This document shows, in pieces, positions 26,601-36,374 of a DNA stretch of 64,000 nt. The DNA is taken from NCBI RefSeq assembly GCF_011089895.1, contig NZ_JAANAT010000001.1, positions 1,240,001-1,304,000 of the forward strand, read 5' to 3'. Within the stretch, counting starts at the first letter, position 1. Every line of letters begins with the position of its first letter. This DNA comes from Mucilaginibacter inviolabilis. Lineage in GTDB: Bacteria > Bacteroidota > Bacteroidia > Sphingobacteriales > Sphingobacteriaceae. Under the pieces are notes generated by a model that was not told the DNA's origin, did no database searches, and saw nothing but the letters and a program-made list of their open reading frames with translations. The translations under genes were made by a program, and so were the position numbers.

Positions 26601-27937
26601 TGATTAAGAATATATTCATCTTTTTGCTGATTCTTTGCAGTGCAACTTTTGGCTATGCGCAAAAAACTAAAAAGGCATTACCTGATTATTTACAGTTGGA
26701 TAAGGCCATCAATGCAATATCGGCAGTAATGATCCACGATGTAGTAAATCCGCCTGCGGCAGCCCGCTATTATAATTATGTTATGCTGGGTGCTTATAAT
26801 CTTACAGCTTTAAATAATAAAGAGATAGTTCCGCTTGCTGATTTTGTAAAAAACTATCAAGAGGATAACCACATCAGTATTGCAAAGGATAAGTACAATT
26901 ATCAGATAGCCGCGATATACTGCATGTTAGAAACTGGTAAGCAAATGCTTCCTTCGGGCTTTATGTTACAGGATGATGAGGATAAATACATCGCTTTATT
27001 AAAAACCAATAAAATAGATGATGATATCATCAAACAATCCGTAGCGGCAGCTTCAGAAATGACCGCCAAAGTAATCAAATACTCTAAAGGCGATAATTAC
27101 AATAAATTAAGCGGCAGGCTAAGATATACGCCCATAAAAGGCGGTAAAAACTGGTATCCCACTCCCCCAACTTACATGGAGGCGATTGAGCCTAACTGGA
27201 AAACTATCAGACCTATGCTTATTGATTCGTCTAATGAATTTGTGCCGGTGCGACCAACCCCATTCAGCACCGATAGTACAAGTGAATTTTACAAACAGGC
27301 ATATGACGTTTATAAAGTTTCCAAGAACCCTCCGATGGAACAGGTTACCATCGCCAACTTTTGGGATTGTAATCCTTTCGCCGTCACTACATCTGGTCAT
27401 ATGATGATTGGGTTTAAGAAGATCAGTCCGGGAGGACATTGGATGAACATTGCAGGTATTGTTACAAAAAAAGCTGGACTAAGCTTTGATCGTTCAGTAA
27501 CTGTAATGACGCTTGAAGCGATAACCCTCATGGATGCCTTTATCAGCTGTTGGGACGAAAAATACCGTAGTAATGGTATCCGACCAGAAACTTACATCAA
27601 CAAGTACATCGACATTACCTGGACACCGTATTTACAAACACCACCATTCCCTGAATACCCAAGCGGTCACGCCGTGCTTTCTAATGCATCAGCGGGGGTT
27701 TTAACCTATCTGTTGGGCGACAAATTTGCCTATACAGATGATTCTGAAATTCCATATGGCGTTGGCCCGCGCAGCTTTAAATCTTTTTACGAAGCGGCAG
27801 AAGAAGCTTCGATATCCCGCTTTTATGGCGGTATCCACTTTAAAGATGCTATAGTTTTTGGCAATAAACAAGGCCGGCTGGTAGCAGCTAAGGTGATTGA
27901 GAAAATAAAAGCTGCAAAAATTACCAGGCAAAATTGA
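26600..27937 (+). CDS. Secreted vanadium-dependent haloperoxidase / PAP2-like enzyme
   Basis: The 445-residue protein has a signal peptide (MIKNIFIFLLILCSATFGYAQ). It carries a complete PAP2/haloperoxidase pocket near its C-terminus: K-x6-RP in KYRSNGIRP, PSGH in PEYPSGHAVLS, and SR-x5-H-x3-D in SRFYGGIHFKD. These residues hold vanadate in haloperoxidases or phosphate in acid phosphatases. The length and overall layout fit the vanadium haloperoxidase-like branch, but halide activity cannot be read from sequence. Its ATG overlaps the stop of the large FG-GAP protein, and it is followed 5 bases later by the cytochrome/FG-GAP gene, so the three gene products probably act together outside the cell. 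A paralogous lipoprotein is at 6202-7764. Confidence 0.88.
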   Translation: MIKNIFIFLLILCSATFGYAQKTKKALPDYLQLDKAINAISAVMIHDVVNPPAAARYYNYVMLGAYNLTALNNKEIVPLADFVKNYQEDNHISIAKDKYNYQIAAIYCMLETGKQMLPSGFMLQDDEDKYIALLKTNKIDDDIIKQSVAAASEMTAKVIKYSKGDNYNKLSGRLRYTPIKGGKNWYPTPPTYMEAIEPNWKTIRPMLIDSSNEFVPVRPTPFSTDSTSEFYKQAYDVYKVSKNPPMEQVTIANFWDCNPFAVTTSGHMMIGFKKISPGGHWMNIAGIVTKKAGLSFDRSVTVMTLEAITLMDAFISCWDEKYRSNGIRPETYINKYIDITWTPYLQTPPFPEYPSGHAVLSNASAGVLTYLLGDKFAYTDDSEIPYGVGPRSFKSFYEAAEEASISRFYGGIHFKDAIVFGNKQGRLVAAKVIEKIKAAKITRQN

Positions 27938-27942
27938 TCGGT

Positions 27943-29493
27943 ATGAAAATGAGGGCGTTTATTTTAACCGGGCTTTTTGTTTTGACCGCTCTTATTTGCC
28001 TCAATTCCTTTACTTCAAAAAAAACTATACCACGTAACGATGATGGCAAAATACTTTTTGAGAGATACTGTACCAGCTGCCACATGGCTCCAGATCCGGT
28101 TAGCTTAACCAAAGAAATATGGCAAAACCATGTATTGCCCGTTATGGCTAGCCGTATGGGAATCATCTACCCTAACTATGACCCTTTAAGAGGATTAAGT
28201 GACGAGGAACGGGAAATTGTAAAAAAGAATCACATCATTCCGGATGAACCTATTCTGACCAATGAAGAATATGGTAAAATTGTAAATTACATACTTAGTA
28301 ATGCGCCAGATAGTGTATTACTAGATAAAAAAAGGTTAACACGTAACAGCCCGTTACAACAATTTGTACGTCAGGATATACCAATAGCAGAAGCTACGCC
28401 GTCATTAATAACAGGTTTAGAATACAATACCTCAACCAATACACTTTGGATAGGTGATTTCTATAAAAAGGTTTATAATTGGCAATACGACAAAGGCGTA
28501 ACTAGGGTTATCAATAGCAACTGCCCGGTGGTTGATTTTAACTTTTACAAGGGAGATACTTATTTTACAGAAATAGGAAAATTATACCCAACGGAGCTTA
28601 GCACAGGATCTTATTCGCAATTGAAGGACAGTGTCAGCTCTACCTTAATTAAGGCCTTGCATCGTCCCGTTCACACCGAAATAGATGACCTGGACAATGA
28701 CGGTGTACCAGAAGTAGTAGTGTGCAATTTCGGAAATAAAACCGGCTCACTTTCTTTGTACAAAAAAGACAAATCCGGAAAATATACCGAAGATGTATTA
28801 CTACCATTGGCGGGTGCCATTAAGTGTTACATTAAAGATATGGATGGTGATGGTAAAAAGGATATTGTGGCTATGTTTTCGCAAGGAGATGAAAGTGTTT
28901 GGATCTTTTACCAAAAGGACAAATTAAAATTTAAGGCTAAAAGAGTTTTACGATTTCCGCCAAATTATGGCACAACAGATATGGTATTGGTTGATTATAA
29001 TCATGACGGACTTACAGATATCGTTACCGTTCATGGCGATAACGCCGATTATTCCAACATTTTAAAGGCCTACCATGGAATTCGCCTTAACATCAATCAA
29101 GGAAATGGTGTATTTAAGGAAAAGTTCTTTTACCCGATATATGGCGTTACCAAGGTATTAGCGGAAGATTTTGACAAAGATGGAGATATTGATTTTGCAG
29201 CCACAGCTTTCTTTCCGGAATTTGGAAAACTAGTGGATGAGTCTTTTGTCTACCTGGAAAATAGAGATCAGAATAAGTACATCTTTAAATCATACACACA
29301 AAAAAGCGAAGTCCCGATAAAAACATTAACACTTGAAGCAGCAGATGTTGATGGAGATGGAGATTTAGATATTATCATGGGTAACTTTGCTCAAAGCCCC
29401 GGTCCTGCTCCTGCGGATCTTGATCAGAAATGGAAATCAGCCAAGTATGGTTTGAGTATTTTTTATAACCAGTTGCATCAGCCTAAGAAATAG
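27943..29493 (+). CDS. Cytochrome c motif plus FG-GAP repeat protein
   Basis: I take ATG at 27943 (MKMRAFILTG) rather than the TTG at 27934; this gives 516 residues and a 5-base gap to the previous stop. A hydrophobic export segment covers residues 4-20. The haem-binding motif C43-T-S-C46-H47 lies in LFERYCTSCHMAPDP, and a possible axial Met is in LPVMASRMGI about 30 residues later. The rest is FG-GAP/VCBS repeats with calcium-type loops: DLDNDGVPEVVV, DMDGDGKKDIVA, DYNHDGLTDIV, DFDKDGDIDFAA, DVDGDGDLDIIM. A c-type haem domain joined to a beta-propeller suggests a periplasmic or surface electron carrier or peroxide-linked protein. It is the last gene of the cassette and is followed by an inverted repeat. 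Confidence 0.85.
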   Translation: MKMRAFILTGLFVLTALICLNSFTSKKTIPRNDDGKILFERYCTSCHMAPDPVSLTKEIWQNHVLPVMASRMGIIYPNYDPLRGLSDEEREIVKKNHIIPDEPILTNEEYGKIVNYILSNAPDSVLLDKKRLTRNSPLQQFVRQDIPIAEATPSLITGLEYNTSTNTLWIGDFYKKVYNWQYDKGVTRVINSNCPVVDFNFYKGDTYFTEIGKLYPTELSTGSYSQLKDSVSSTLIKALHRPVHTEIDDLDNDGVPEVVVCNFGNKTGSLSLYKKDKSGKYTEDVLLPLAGAIKCYIKDMDGDGKKDIVAMFSQGDESVWIFYQKDKLKFKAKRVLRFPPNYGTTDMVLVDYNHDGLTDIVTVHGDNADYSNILKAYHGIRLNINQGNGVFKEKFFYPIYGVTKVLAEDFDKDGDIDFAATAFFPEFGKLVDESFVYLENRDQNKYIFKSYTQKSEVPIKTLTLEAADVDGDGDLDIIMGNFAQSPGPAPADLDQKWKSAKYGLSIFYNQLHQPKK

Positions 29494-29505
29494 TATAATT
29501 AAAAT

Positions 29506-29594
29506 TATGTCATTGCGAGCGATAGCGTGACAATCTCCTCGTTTGCATATTGAACGCGATAAGATTGCTTCGTCGTCCTCCCCGCAATGACATA
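29506..29594. repeat. Intergenic inverted repeat, family C
   Basis: Edges TATGTCATTGCG (29506-29517) and CGCAATGACATA (29583-29594) are perfect 12-base inverted copies, and inner parts (GACAATCTCC and GATAAGATTGC) continue the symmetry imperfectly. It sits between convergent genes (cytochrome/FG-GAP and GH92) and may serve as a bidirectional terminator. The sequence class is different from families A and B. Confidence 0.85.
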
Positions 29595-29608
29595 TTTTTA
29601 TATGGTGA

Positions 29609-31882
29609 CTATTTTAGCACCGATACTGCTTTATTAGCATCGCCCACGCCCCAAACCGTTCCCGGTTTATTGCCCATGGTAATTATCAGTTCGCCGCCAT
29701 CCATAATATCCTTATGTGCAAAATAGGTTTTGTTGTAAACCTTGCCATTTAACAGCATAGCATTAATGTACTTATTTTGTGGACTGTTGTTTTTCACCAC
29801 GATATGGAAAGTTTTGTTGCCTTGCAATTTCAACGTAGCCTCATTGATAACAGGGCTGCCGAAAACATACAAGCCATTTGCCGGGTTGGCTGAGTAGAAG
29901 CCAAGTGCCGATAATACATACCAGGCCGACATCTGGCCAACATCTTCGTTGCCAATAATACCATCGGGTTTATCGGTATAAAAATCATCAAGGATATATC
30001 TTACTTTTTCGGCGGTTTTCCAGGGCTGGCCAGAGTAATCATAAAAATAACTCATTGGGTGGCTTGGTTCATTACCATGGGCGTATTGACCGATTAAACC
30101 AGATACATCTGGTGATTTAAATTTACCCATATCTCCCTGGGCTATAAACAATGAGTCAAGTTTGGTGTTGAATTTTGCTTCGCCGCCTAAAAGGTTGATC
30201 AAGCCCTCGACATCCTGAGGTACCAGGAAAGTATATTGCCAGCCGTTACCCTCGGTAAAATCACCATGTTCATGGATAGAAATAAAGGGACTGTATGGTG
30301 TGCGCCATGAGCTTTCTGACAAACGGCCACGCATAAAGCCTGCCTTGGGGTCGTAATAGTTTTTATAGTATTGACCACGTTTGCTGAAATACTCATAATC
30401 AGCTTGTTTGCCTAATTTTTTGGCAACCTGCGCAATGCACCAATCATCAATGGCATATTCCATACCCATTGAAACCGATTCAGCAGTACTATCGGCAGGA
30501 ATATAACCCAGACTTTTCACAAACTTGATACCACGGGCATCCTGCATAGCGGTTGTTTTCATAGCCTCAAAAGCCAGGTTAGCATCAAAACCTTTATAGC
30601 CTTTTAGTAAAGCATCAGCCACAACCGGTACCGAGCTGTAACCTACCATACAATTGGTTTCGTTAGCCATGAGATGCCATACCGGTAAACTACCCTGCTG
30701 CTGATAAATAGCCAGCATTGAGTTGATCATATCGTTAGTATGCTCCGGATGTATAATGGTAGATAGCGGATTATTTGCTCTGTAAGTATCCCACAAAGAG
30801 AAGGTAGTTACATTATTGAATCCCTGGTTTTTATGCACTTTTTTATCCGTCCCCCAGTATTCGCCATTCACATCATTAAATATAGATGGAGCTATCATGG
30901 TATGATAAAAAGCGGTATAGAATTTTTTAAGCTGTGATAGTGAATCGGCTTTAATGGTGATCTTTTGAAGCTGGTTGTTCCAGGCTTTATCAGCATCAAC
31001 AACTACCTTATTAAAATCCCAACCCGGTATTTCGGTTTTAATATTCAGCATCGCGTTTTCGGCACTTACCGGTGATATACCCACTTTGGCATAAACTACC
31101 TCGCCTTTTGTAGTGGCAAAACTGATCACGCCTTTAGTCTTCTCGCTTTTCAGCTCGGTTCCGGAAGCAAGCGTTGTATTGTCATAAACCTCGAATTTGC
31201 TGATGGGTTTGGAGAATACAGCGGTAAAGTAAATACGCTGATCAGCAGCCCATCCTTTTGAAAAACGGTAGCCTACAATGGTATTTTTATCAACCTGTTT
31301 GATATAGGTTTCCATTGGTTTGTCCCAACCGATACCTTCTTTTAAATCGATCACGATATGAGCATCTTTTGCAGCCGGGAAGGTGTATTTATGCATACCT
31401 ACCCTGGTGCTTGCAGTAAGCTCCACCCCTATACTATAACGTTTTAGCTTAACTTTATAATAACCGGGTTTTACTACTTCGTCCTGATGACTAAATAGTG
31501 AAGTATAGCCACTTTGCAGATCTTTGATACTACCTTTGGTTACTTTAATAGGTCCGGTGGTTGGCATAAAGGAAATATCGCCCAGATCGCCTATGCCGGT
31601 ACCGCTCAAATGGGTATGCTGAAAACCGATGATAGTTGAATCGGATATATGATAGCCCGAACACCAGTCCCAGCCCTCCGAAATATTGGTTGGCCCTAAT
31701 TGAACCGCTCCAAAAGGTACGCTGGCGCCCACAAAAACGTGACCGTGGAACCCCGTACCAATGTAAGGATCGACATATTGAGTTAAACTACCTTGCTTTG
31801 CCGCAGCCGGTTTATGCGCCTGGCTAAACGAATTTGAACAAAATAATGCCAGTAACCCGGCTAAACAGATCTGTTTTTTCAT
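29609..31882 (-). CDS. GH92 family alpha-mannosidase, secreted
   Basis: The 757-residue protein has a signal peptide (CLAGLLALFCSNSFSQA). GH92 landmarks are visible: VDPYIGTGFHGHVFVGASVPFGAVQLGP at the N-terminus, GFQHTHLSGTGIGDLGDI, FSLWDTYRANNPL in the middle, EGNGWQYTFLVPQDVEGL, and GNEDVGQMSAWYVLSALGFY near the C-terminus with the catalytic acid region. GH92 enzymes are Ca-dependent inverting exo-alpha-mannosidases that trim high-mannose N-glycans or mannans. It is the last gene of the minus-strand arm of the utilisation locus, 73 bases after the GH29 stop. The linkage (alpha-1,2, 1,3 or 1,6) cannot be read. Confidence 0.95.
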   Translation of the reverse strand: MKKQICLAGLLALFCSNSFSQAHKPAAAKQGSLTQYVDPYIGTGFHGHVFVGASVPFGAVQLGPTNISEGWDWCSGYHISDSTIIGFQHTHLSGTGIGDLGDISFMPTTGPIKVTKGSIKDLQSGYTSLFSHQDEVVKPGYYKVKLKRYSIGVELTASTRVGMHKYTFPAAKDAHIVIDLKEGIGWDKPMETYIKQVDKNTIVGYRFSKGWAADQRIYFTAVFSKPISKFEVYDNTTLASGTELKSEKTKGVISFATTKGEVVYAKVGISPVSAENAMLNIKTEIPGWDFNKVVVDADKAWNNQLQKITIKADSLSQLKKFYTAFYHTMIAPSIFNDVNGEYWGTDKKVHKNQGFNNVTTFSLWDTYRANNPLSTIIHPEHTNDMINSMLAIYQQQGSLPVWHLMANETNCMVGYSSVPVVADALLKGYKGFDANLAFEAMKTTAMQDARGIKFVKSLGYIPADSTAESVSMGMEYAIDDWCIAQVAKKLGKQADYEYFSKRGQYYKNYYDPKAGFMRGRLSESSWRTPYSPFISIHEHGDFTEGNGWQYTFLVPQDVEGLINLLGGEAKFNTKLDSLFIAQGDMGKFKSPDVSGLIGQYAHGNEPSHPMSYFYDYSGQPWKTAEKVRYILDDFYTDKPDGIIGNEDVGQMSAWYVLSALGFYSANPANGLYVFGSPVINEATLKLQGNKTFHIVVKNNSPQNKYINAMLLNGKVYNKTYFAHKDIMDGGELIITMGNKPGTVWGVGDANKAVSVLK

Positions 31883-31955
31883 TGAATGATTTGATATAGA
31901 AATAGTATTGGGTTTATAATTCTATACAAACATAAACCCAATACTTAATAGTTTA

Positions 31956-34058
31956 TTAATAAACGCTTAATTCGGCAACAGTAATACCATTTCCTGAAAT
32001 TACATGTGTTGCCTCAAATTTAAAATATCTGGCTTTAACCGGCTCTTTTAAAATAACCGGTTGCTCAATCAGGCTTGCTTTAATGTTAGAAAATTCGCCC
32101 GAAGCCACTTTTTGCCATTCTTTACCATCATTACTGATGTAGAACACATAGCTATCCACAATTCCATCAAATTGTTTATCCTGGCGTGGCAAATAGCCAA
32201 AAGCCTTTATCTGTTTAATACCACCCAGATCAATGCTTATTTGTTGCGGAAAAGATGCGTTTTCCTGTTTTGAAGTACTGTAAAGAGAATGGCTATTTTC
32301 GTCAATAGCGTTTTCGGCCCGGTTATTATTATTGGCATCAATAACCTTCCAATCAGCCTTAGCATATCCTAATGAGGCAAAAACAACTTCACTTTGCTGA
32401 TCTTTTCCCTCAAAACTACGTGCTTTTACTACCGCACCATTAGTTATAATAAAAGGGGCCTTATATAATGGCGACTGTAAAGTGGGCTCCTGTCCGTTTA
32501 AAGTATAGTGAATAGAATTTACAGGCGCTTCGGTGGTGATACTTACCTCTCCGTTTTTGTTACGATTGATCTTTGGAGCAGTTAGGTGAACCGGTTCTTT
32601 ATAAATGCCAAAATCACTCAAAGCTATGGCAGCCTGCGAACCGGTTATACGCAATCTTAATTTTGATGCTGTTAGATTTTGAGTTAAACGAATAAGCCGG
32701 TTCCCTCCTATGCTAGTTGCCGAAGCAATTTGCTGCCATTTGCCATTGGTAAACGCGTCAACAGCGAGCGAATCGATGCGTTGTCCTAATTTAATATTTT
32801 CACGTACTCTAATTACATTAAATGTTTTAGGAGTATGCAGATCAATAGTTAACTGAGGTGTCGTTACTTTATCGTCTGTAGTCCAGTAGGTATAGCGATC
32901 GTTATCCAATAAAAACTGTGGGCCGTATTTAACCTTGTTGCCACCACGTACGTTACTTGCTGTAAGCGTTGCTCCTTTTGCCAGATTTACCGCAAAGGTT
33001 TGTTTCAATAACTGGCCAAATTCGGTAAGGGATTTTACATCTATCTCATTAACAATACCCCGCTGATCAGGCGATAAGCCCAAGTCAAGTGAAGCACCAC
33101 GGCCAACACTTTTGTAATACAGATCGAGCAAAGTATAAGGTGATTTTACGCCGCCATCCTGTGTTTTATGGTAAAACCACCCGGGTCTTAATGATACATC
33201 GCATTCAGCCGGCATCCAGTATTTACCATCGCGGGTACCTTCTGTACCTTCATAATCTTTTACGTATCCATTGCCGGGTTCTTTACCTTCATCCGGAGCA
33301 TGAGGAGTATAAGTAGCCCAGCAGGTTTCGCCGGCATGGCCTTCTTCATTACCTACCCAACGTACATCCGGACCTACATCGCCAAATATAACCGCGTTGG
33401 GTTGTAGTTTGCGGGTAATGCCCCAGGTGTTCTTCCAGTCGTAATAAGTTGAACGGTCTATTTTACGTATTTCGTGCTTGCCGCCATAGTAGCCATCACC
33501 GCCATTGGCACCATCGTGCCAGGAGATGAACAATGGGCCGTAATGTGTGTACAGTTCCCGTAATTGTTCCTGATATATTTTTAAATATTCGGGGGTACCA
33601 TAGTTGGGATTGTTTCTATCCCAGGGAGAGCAGTAAACACCCAATTTCATCCCTAACTTGTCACAAGCCTCCCGGTATTCCTGCAGTATATCGCCTTTAC
33701 CATTTTTATATGGGCTTTGTGATATGTTGTGTTCTGTTGTTTTGGTTGGCCAAAGGCAAAAGCCATCATGATGTTTTGCTACCACTACAACACCTTTAAA
33801 TCCACCGGCTTTAGCCGCGGCTACTATTTGCATAGCGCTAAATTGAGATGGATTAAGCAATTTAGGATCTTCGTCACCATAGCCCCACTCCTTGTTGGTA
33901 TAAGTATCCAAACCGTAGTGTATGATGCAATACATCTCCATTTCCTGCCAGTTAAGTTGCCCCTGCGTTGGTAAAGGTCCATAAGGTTTTGGGGGAGTCT
34001 GACTAAAGCATCGAAGACTAACAATAAACAGTAATACTAACAAGATAATTCTTTTCAT
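31956..34058 (-). CDS. GH29 alpha-L-fucosidase with F5/8-type C domains
   Basis: The 700-residue secreted protein (signal MKRIILLVLLFIVSLRCFSQ) has a GH29 barrel in the first 340 residues (IHYGLDTYTNKEWGYGDEDP, VVVAKHHDGFCLWPT). The likely nucleophile is D182 in FISWHDGANGG. A galactose-binding/F5/8C module covers about 350-470. A short chitobiase-like C-terminal segment (IHYTLNGQEPTLQSPLYKAP) is at about 510-560. A second F5/8C module ends the protein (ISIDLGGIKQIKAFGYLPR...VAELSVY). The pattern matches subfamily B-type enzymes that prefer alpha-1,3/1,4-linked fucose, but this assignment is tentative. It follows GH20 by 9 bases in the operon and precedes GH92. Confidence 0.93.
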   Translation of the reverse strand: MKRIILLVLLFIVSLRCFSQTPPKPYGPLPTQGQLNWQEMEMYCIIHYGLDTYTNKEWGYGDEDPKLLNPSQFSAMQIVAAAKAGGFKGVVVVAKHHDGFCLWPTKTTEHNISQSPYKNGKGDILQEYREACDKLGMKLGVYCSPWDRNNPNYGTPEYLKIYQEQLRELYTHYGPLFISWHDGANGGDGYYGGKHEIRKIDRSTYYDWKNTWGITRKLQPNAVIFGDVGPDVRWVGNEEGHAGETCWATYTPHAPDEGKEPGNGYVKDYEGTEGTRDGKYWMPAECDVSLRPGWFYHKTQDGGVKSPYTLLDLYYKSVGRGASLDLGLSPDQRGIVNEIDVKSLTEFGQLLKQTFAVNLAKGATLTASNVRGGNKVKYGPQFLLDNDRYTYWTTDDKVTTPQLTIDLHTPKTFNVIRVRENIKLGQRIDSLAVDAFTNGKWQQIASATSIGGNRLIRLTQNLTASKLRLRITGSQAAIALSDFGIYKEPVHLTAPKINRNKNGEVSITTEAPVNSIHYTLNGQEPTLQSPLYKAPFIITNGAVVKARSFEGKDQQSEVVFASLGYAKADWKVIDANNNNRAENAIDENSHSLYSTSKQENASFPQQISIDLGGIKQIKAFGYLPRQDKQFDGIVDSYVFYISNDGKEWQKVASGEFSNIKASLIEQPVILKEPVKARYFKFEATHVISGNGITVAELSVY

Positions 34059-34067
34059 TGCTGATAT

Positions 34068-36362
34068 TTAATTTTTTAACCATTCGGCAGGGACATCCTG
34101 CCGGGCCGAACCATTTACACTATATTGTAGTTTAAGGGTAAAACCTCCACCGCCTTCAATAAAATCAAGTGCGAAAGGATGTAAGCCCATTTTCAGCGCT
34201 ATCTGTCCGCTCCTTTCTTGGGCAGAATGGTTACCGTCGTTATCAACCACCGTTGCAGGACCAATTTTTAATACAGCTCCGTCATCAGCAGTTAAATAGA
34301 AACTATAAATACCATCAGCTGGTACATCTATATACCCTTTATAAGCTATACCAAATGATGGGGCTTTTACCGTTGATGGCACCTCGATGGCAGTAGCGGT
34401 AAACGTACTGTCAACCCTGGCTTTCTTCATCAGGGATGTTTGTTTGAAATAAGCTTTGTAATATTTGCAATCTAATCCAGGTTTTGTACTCCTTACCTTT
34501 ATCGGGCCAAGCATATATTGCTTAGTATAGTTTAAATTATAAACATCACCGCGTGTACCATTAGCGGTAAAGGCTGCAACCCTAACAGTTTCATTATTGG
34601 TTATGCTTAAAGCTTCTGGTAATTCCCGTGATTTAACATCGGGCAAAGAGCCATCGGTTGTATAACGAATAATAAGCGAAGGCAGCGGTTTGTTAATACT
34701 TAAACTTCCCTCATCAGTAAATACATAATTGTTTAGCAATCCGGGAAGATCAGGTAAGCGATAATTGATATTCATAGCATCCATCCGGCTATATTGTTTT
34801 ACCAAACGTTTCTGGTAAGAGTCATATTTATCAGGCTTGTTTGTCCATAACATTTCGGCCAGGGCGGTAAGTCGAGGCATGTACATATAGTCAGCTCTCT
34901 TTTCAGAAGGGATCATTTCTGTCCAGATATTGGCTTGTGCACCGATAATAGATTTGGCTTCTTCGGCATTTAGCGCTTTTGGGATCGGGTTAAAATGATA
35001 TACTTTATCAACTGAATACTGATCTGGCTGGTAATCAAAATATAAAGGTTCTCCCGGAGTCATAATCACGGTGTTACCGTTTTTCACCGCTTTTACCGGG
35101 GCATCAGGTACCCAGGTGCGCCAGTACATAATGATGGCCGTGGGACTGATACCACCTTCGATAATCTCATCCCAACCAATCAATTTACGACCTTTGGAGT
35201 TAAAAAACTTCTCCATGCGATTGATAAAATAGCTTTGCAGGGCAGGCAGGTCTTTGATCCCTTCACGTTCCATTAAAGCTTTACAATCAGCAGATTTACC
35301 CCAGTCTGTACGATCAACTTCATCACCACCAATATGAATGTATTGTGACGGGAAAATATCCATGATTTCGCTGTATACATTTTGTGCAAATTCATAAGTT
35401 GACTCTAATCCTGGGCAAATAGGCTTGGTAAACAATGTACCCCAGGAATTTTCGCCATTACAGGTTAAAAAAGGATAAGAGTTAATAGCTGCCATCATAT
35501 GACCAGGCATATCAATTTCGGGTATGATGTCGATATGACGGGCGGCGGCATAAGCTACCACCCCTTTCATTTCCTGTTGGGTATAAAAGCCGCCATACAT
35601 GGTTTTGCCATTGCGTTGGACGATATGTTCTTTGTCGATAACAAAATCGGGATTATCCTTAGCCTTTTTCATACAGGCCGAATCCTGGTTATTAAAAGTA
35701 CGCCAAGCGCCTTCTTCAGTTAGCTTTGGATATTTTTTGATCTCGATGCGCCAGCCCTGATCATCAGTTAAATGCAAGTGGAACTTGTTCATTTTATAAA
35801 GAGCCATCCTGTCGATAAACTTTTTCAGATAATTTATCGAGAAGAAATGTCGGGAAACATCCAAATGCATACCACGCCATGCATAAGCGGGTTGATCCTG
35901 AATAGTTACCACCGGCAACAATAAAGTTTTAGCCATTTTACCTTTTTCTACAGAAACCGGTAACAGTTGACGAATAGTTTCAATCCCATGAAACATACCA
36001 GCCGCGTCTTTAGCCGCGATGATTACCTGTTGTTTACTGATAGTCAGCTTATAAGCCTCAGGTGCTGTTAATGAAGCATCATATACCAAATTAATGGCAT
36101 TGGCTTTATTGCCTTTGACTATTGGTAGTTTTTTGCCTAAACCTTTTAACAATAGCTGATTGAGCTGATTGGCTTCGTCAGTAAATTGCTTCGCGGTTGT
36201 GATGCTGGTTTTATTGTTAATAATAAAAGCTCCTTTTCCTGCTACTAATTGCGTTGGATAGGGTATCAAGGGAAACCGGGCTGCTGTTTCTTGCGCGTTT
36301 GCAGCATCAACACAGGTAAACATCAATGTTGCAGCCAACAAATATTTTGAAATAGTCTTCAT
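34068..36362 (-). CDS. GH20 beta-N-acetylhexosaminidase with C-terminal PA14 domain
   Basis: The 764-residue secreted protein (signal ending ANAQ) has the GH20b N-terminal domain, then the catalytic barrel with KFHLHLTDDQGWRIEIKKYPKL and the Asp-Glu pair D347-E348 in HIGGDEVDRTDW; the pair stabilises the oxazolinium and acts as acid. WNEI-like GWDEIIEGG and QANIWTEMI blocks follow. A chitobiase-like segment (about 545-600) and a PA14 domain (about 620-764, GYIDVPADGIYSFYLTADDGAVLKIG) complete it. It removes terminal GlcNAc or GalNAc. It is 12 bases after GH2 and 9 bases before GH29, so it is tightly co-transcribed with them. Confidence 0.95.
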   Translation of the reverse strand: MKTISKYLLAATLMFTCVDAANAQETAARFPLIPYPTQLVAGKGAFIINNKTSITTAKQFTDEANQLNQLLLKGLGKKLPIVKGNKANAINLVYDASLTAPEAYKLTISKQQVIIAAKDAAGMFHGIETIRQLLPVSVEKGKMAKTLLLPVVTIQDQPAYAWRGMHLDVSRHFFSINYLKKFIDRMALYKMNKFHLHLTDDQGWRIEIKKYPKLTEEGAWRTFNNQDSACMKKAKDNPDFVIDKEHIVQRNGKTMYGGFYTQQEMKGVVAYAAARHIDIIPEIDMPGHMMAAINSYPFLTCNGENSWGTLFTKPICPGLESTYEFAQNVYSEIMDIFPSQYIHIGGDEVDRTDWGKSADCKALMEREGIKDLPALQSYFINRMEKFFNSKGRKLIGWDEIIEGGISPTAIIMYWRTWVPDAPVKAVKNGNTVIMTPGEPLYFDYQPDQYSVDKVYHFNPIPKALNAEEAKSIIGAQANIWTEMIPSEKRADYMYMPRLTALAEMLWTNKPDKYDSYQKRLVKQYSRMDAMNINYRLPDLPGLLNNYVFTDEGSLSINKPLPSLIIRYTTDGSLPDVKSRELPEALSITNNETVRVAAFTANGTRGDVYNLNYTKQYMLGPIKVRSTKPGLDCKYYKAYFKQTSLMKKARVDSTFTATAIEVPSTVKAPSFGIAYKGYIDVPADGIYSFYLTADDGAVLKIGPATVVDNDGNHSAQERSGQIALKMGLHPFALDFIEGGGGFTLKLQYSVNGSARQDVPAEWLKN

Positions 36363-36374
36363 TTTTTCTTTTTG

